Positions 4,229 to 6,015 of a stretch of DNA of 6,015 nucleotides are shown here, in pieces (position 1 is the stretch's first letter; the number at the start of each line of letters is the position of its first letter). The notes under the pieces are model-generated. The model was not told where the DNA came from. It saw only the letters and a list, made by a program, of their open reading frames with translations, and did no database searches. Origin of the DNA: Bacteroidota bacterium (GTDB lineage Bacteria > Bacteroidota > Bacteroidia > 2-12-FULL-35-15); contig JAHEYA010000068.1 in NCBI GenBank assembly GCA_023251855.1, forward strand, positions 3,010-9,024, in the 5' to 3' direction. Made by a program: the position numbers and the translations under genes.

Positions 4229-6015
4229 ATGTCAGAAAACACTAAAAAACTTTTTTTGCTTGATGCGTTTGCATTGATCTATCGCGCTTATTTTGCATTC
4301 AGCAACAATCACCGTGTAAACTCAAAAGGCTTAAACACGTCAGCTATATTGGGTTTTACAAATACATTACTCGAAGTTCTTAAAAAAGAAAAACCAACCC
4401 ATATTGCTGTTGTTTTTGATACATCAGAACCAACAGTTCGCCATGTGGAGTTTGCAGAATACAAAGCTCATCGTGAAGAAATGCCCGAAGACCTTTCTAA
4501 ATCTATTCCTTACATTATTAAAGTGATTGAAGGTTTTAACATTCCGGTGTTATATTCGAATGGTTATGAAGCTGATGATGTTATTGGAACACTCGCTAAA
4601 AAAGCCGAGCAAAAGGGCTTCACCACCTTTATGATGACTCCGGATAAAGACTTCGGTCAATTGGTTTCTGATAATATTTTTATTTACAAACCTGCTCGTT
4701 TAGGAAATGGTGCTGAAATAATGGGTGTTAAAGAAGTATGCAAAAAATGGGATATACAAAATGTAAATCAACTAATTGATATTTTAGGATTAATGGGTGA
4801 TAAAGTGGATAATATCCCAGGCATCCCCGGAGTAGGCGAAAAAACTGCTATTCAGCTGGTAAAAGATTTTGGAAGCATCGAAAATTTATTACAAAACAGC
4901 GACAAACTCAAAGGGAAATTAAAAGAAAAAGTGGAGCAAAATAATGATAAAGCAATTCAATCTAAATGGTTGGCAACCATTATTTGTGATGTGCCTATTG
5001 AACTTGATGAAAAAGCATTAGAGCTAGAAGAGCCTAATAGAGAGGCTTTGAAAGAACTTTTTTATGAATTAGAATTCAGAAGATTGGCTGAACAGATGGA
5101 TTTAAAAGGTTCCTCTTCTACCCTTTCAGAAAACCTCAGCCCTAACCCCTCTCCACGCTCCTCCGCTGAAGCTTTGGAGCACAAGCGGAAGGAGAGGGGA
5201 ACAAAAAATCCTAAAACAAATCCTGACCAAACAAATTTATTTGCAACAGAACATGAAACAGATTTGTTAGAATCGGAAACACAAGTCCTCCCCTACGGGG
5301 AGGATTTAGGTGGGGCCGAATTCACAACCATTACCAATACCCCTCATACCTACCATTTAATTGATACAAAAGAAAAACGCGAACAACTTATTTCTGACTT
5401 AATTGGCCAAGCCGAAATTTGTTTTGATACCGAAACAACCGGGTTAGATGCTAATAATGCAGAATTGGTAGGTTTGTCATTTGCCTACAAAACTACTGAA
5501 GCATATTATATTCCTGCTCCCGCAAACAGAGCCGATGCGCAACAATTGGTAAATGAATTTAAACCGGTTTTCGACAATGAACACATCACTAAAATAGGTC
5601 AAAATATTAAATATGATCTTTCTGTTTTAAAACAATATGGTATCGAAATAAAAGGGAAATTATTTGATACGATGGTCGCTCATTTCCTTATCCAGCCTGA
5701 GATGCGCCACAATATGAATGTACTTGCCGAAACGTATCTTAACTATTCTCCTGTTAGTATCGAAACTCTTATTGGCAAAAAAGGCAAAGCACAAACAAGT
5801 ATGCGTGATGTGCCTGTTGAACAGATAAAAGAGTATGCTGCTGAAGATGCTGATATAACACTTCAACTTAAAAATAAGTTTGAGCCAATGCTCAAAGAAG
5901 GTCAACTAACAAAATTATTTGAAGAAATAGAAATCCCGCTTATCTCGGTATTAGCAGCGATGGAGGCGGAAGGAATCACGCTCGATAAAAATGCCTTGAA
6001 TGAATTATCTGTTGA
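4229..6015 (+). CDS. polA: DNA polymerase I (5' part; continues past the window end)
   Basis: PolA fills gaps and removes RNA primers in repair and lagging-strand synthesis. The 595 complete codons seen are about two thirds of a typical protein of over 900 residues. The 5' nuclease domain (residues 1 to about 290) has LLDAFALIYRAYFAF at the start, VVFDTSEPTVRH, the acidic NGYEADDVIG, TPDKDFGQL and the helix-hairpin-helix GDKVDNIPGIPGVGEKTA. From about residue 373 the 3'-5' exonuclease domain has all three motifs: FDTETTGLD (Asp400, Glu402), GQNIKYD (Asp463) and YAAED (Tyr536, Asp540), so proofreading should be active. The polymerase domain begins near EIPLISVLAAMEAEGI. The ATG at 4229 is the only start after an in-frame TAA at 4208 and matches the family N-terminus. 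The linker (about 295-372) carries two in-frame palindromic repeats. No strong Shine-Dalgarno site is present. Confidence 0.96.
   Translation, partial: MSENTKKLFLLDAFALIYRAYFAFSNNHRVNSKGLNTSAILGFTNTLLEVLKKEKPTHIAVVFDTSEPTVRHVEFAEYKAHREEMPEDLSKSIPYIIKVIEGFNIPVLYSNGYEADDVIGTLAKKAEQKGFTTFMMTPDKDFGQLVSDNIFIYKPARLGNGAEIMGVKEVCKKWDIQNVNQLIDILGLMGDKVDNIPGIPGVGEKTAIQLVKDFGSIENLLQNSDKLKGKLKEKVEQNNDKAIQSKWLATIICDVPIELDEKALELEEPNREALKELFYELEFRRLAEQMDLKGSSSTLSENLSPNPSPRSSAEALEHKRKERGTKNPKTNPDQTNLFATEHETDLLESETQVLPYGEDLGGAEFTTITNTPHTYHLIDTKEKREQLISDLIGQAEICFDTETTGLDANNAELVGLSFAYKTTEAYYIPAPANRADAQQLVNEFKPVFDNEHITKIGQNIKYDLSVLKQYGIEIKGKLFDTMVAHFLIQPEMRHNMNVLAETYLNYSPVSIETLIGKKGKAQTSMRDVPVEQIKEYAAEDADITLQLKNKFEPMLKEGQLTKLFEEIEIPLISVLAAMEAEGITLDKNALNELSV
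5146..5199. repeat. GC-rich palindromic repeat inside the polA linker (repeat A)
   Basis: A perfect 9-base inverted repeat, CCCCTCTCC (5146-5154) and GGAGAGGGG (5191-5199), encloses a second 6-base stem, TCCGCT (5162-5167) and AGCGGA (5184-5189). It spans 54 bases, a whole number of codons, and encodes residues 306-324, a Ser/Pro then Lys/Arg/Glu-rich stretch. Codons AGG, CGG and CCC appear here but are scarce in the rest of this AT-rich gene. CCCCTCTCC...GGAGAGGGG hairpins resemble dispersed repeats of Bacteroidota genomes, from general knowledge; the copy number in this genome is unknown. Confidence 0.65.
5286..5315. repeat. GC-rich hairpin repeat inside the polA linker (repeat B)
   Basis: TCCTCCCC (5286-5293) and GGGGAGGA (5297-5304) form a perfect 8-base stem with the loop TAC. 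A tail, TTTAGGTGGGG, follows to 5315. It is read in frame as VLPYGEDLGGA (residues 353-363). Thirteen of the 19 hairpin bases are G or C, in sharp contrast to the flanks. The CCTCCCC-loop-GGGGAGG-ATTTAGGTGGGG arrangement resembles a repeat common in Bacteroidota intergenic regions (recalled, not searched). Confidence 0.65.

Noticed and set aside
4247..4258. Run of T residues early in polA considered as a slippage or frameshift site
   Set aside because: The frame is open and conserved on both sides and no alternative frame continues, so programmed slippage has no support.
4200..4277. Upstream ATG opening a 25-codon frame that overlaps the polA start
   Set aside because: It is out of frame with polA, encodes an unremarkable peptide and is expected by chance in AT-rich leader sequence.
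5660..5905. 81-codon minus-strand frame
   Set aside because: It is antisense to the polA exonuclease domain, whose motifs II and III flank or fall in this stretch in the plus frame.

Overview
The window is low-GC DNA that looks like a Bacteroidota chromosome, probably a Chitinophagales- or Sphingobacteriales-like lineage. The evidence is an LpxD-type acyltransferase that appears to follow the tail of elongation factor P, a large lipoprotein L,D-transpeptidase of the YcbB type, a GAF-SpoIIE phosphatase and a proofreading-type DNA polymerase I. Classical Shine-Dalgarno sites are scarce, and one box matches the Bacteroidota -7 element TAnnTTTG. The lineage is inferred from gene content, not from a marker gene.

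Layout. Bases 1-12 read Arg-Val-Lys-stop, the usual end of EF-P. An lpxD-like gene (46-972, +) follows, then a GAF plus PP2C/SpoIIE phosphatase (1014-2237, +) 41 bases later, probably in the same transcription unit. A lipoprotein L,D-transpeptidase (2241-3902, -) converges on the phosphatase with only 3 bases between the stop codons. It diverges from polA (4229 to beyond the window end, +), of which 595 codons are present. These cover the 5' nuclease, the complete 3'-5' exonuclease motif set and the start of the polymerase domain.

The 326-base intergenic region between the transpeptidase gene and polA is largely filled by a 200-base nested palindrome (3944-4143). It has 18-base terminal inverted repeats, three copies of a GCTCC-N3-GGAGC hairpin and a central 68-base stem with two side hairpins. 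It looks like a non-autonomous, MITE-like or REP-cluster element sitting in a shared divergent promoter region.

Two unrelated GC-rich palindromes (5146-5199 and 5286-5315) lie in frame inside polA and are translated as part of the linker between the 5' nuclease and exonuclease domains. Palindromic repeats thus appear to have entered both the promoter region and the coding sequence of the same gene. This is the most interesting feature of the window.

Two genes serve the envelope (lipid A acylation and peptidoglycan cross-linking), one serves signalling and one DNA repair and replication. No defence system, CRISPR array, tRNA, rRNA or transposase gene is visible.
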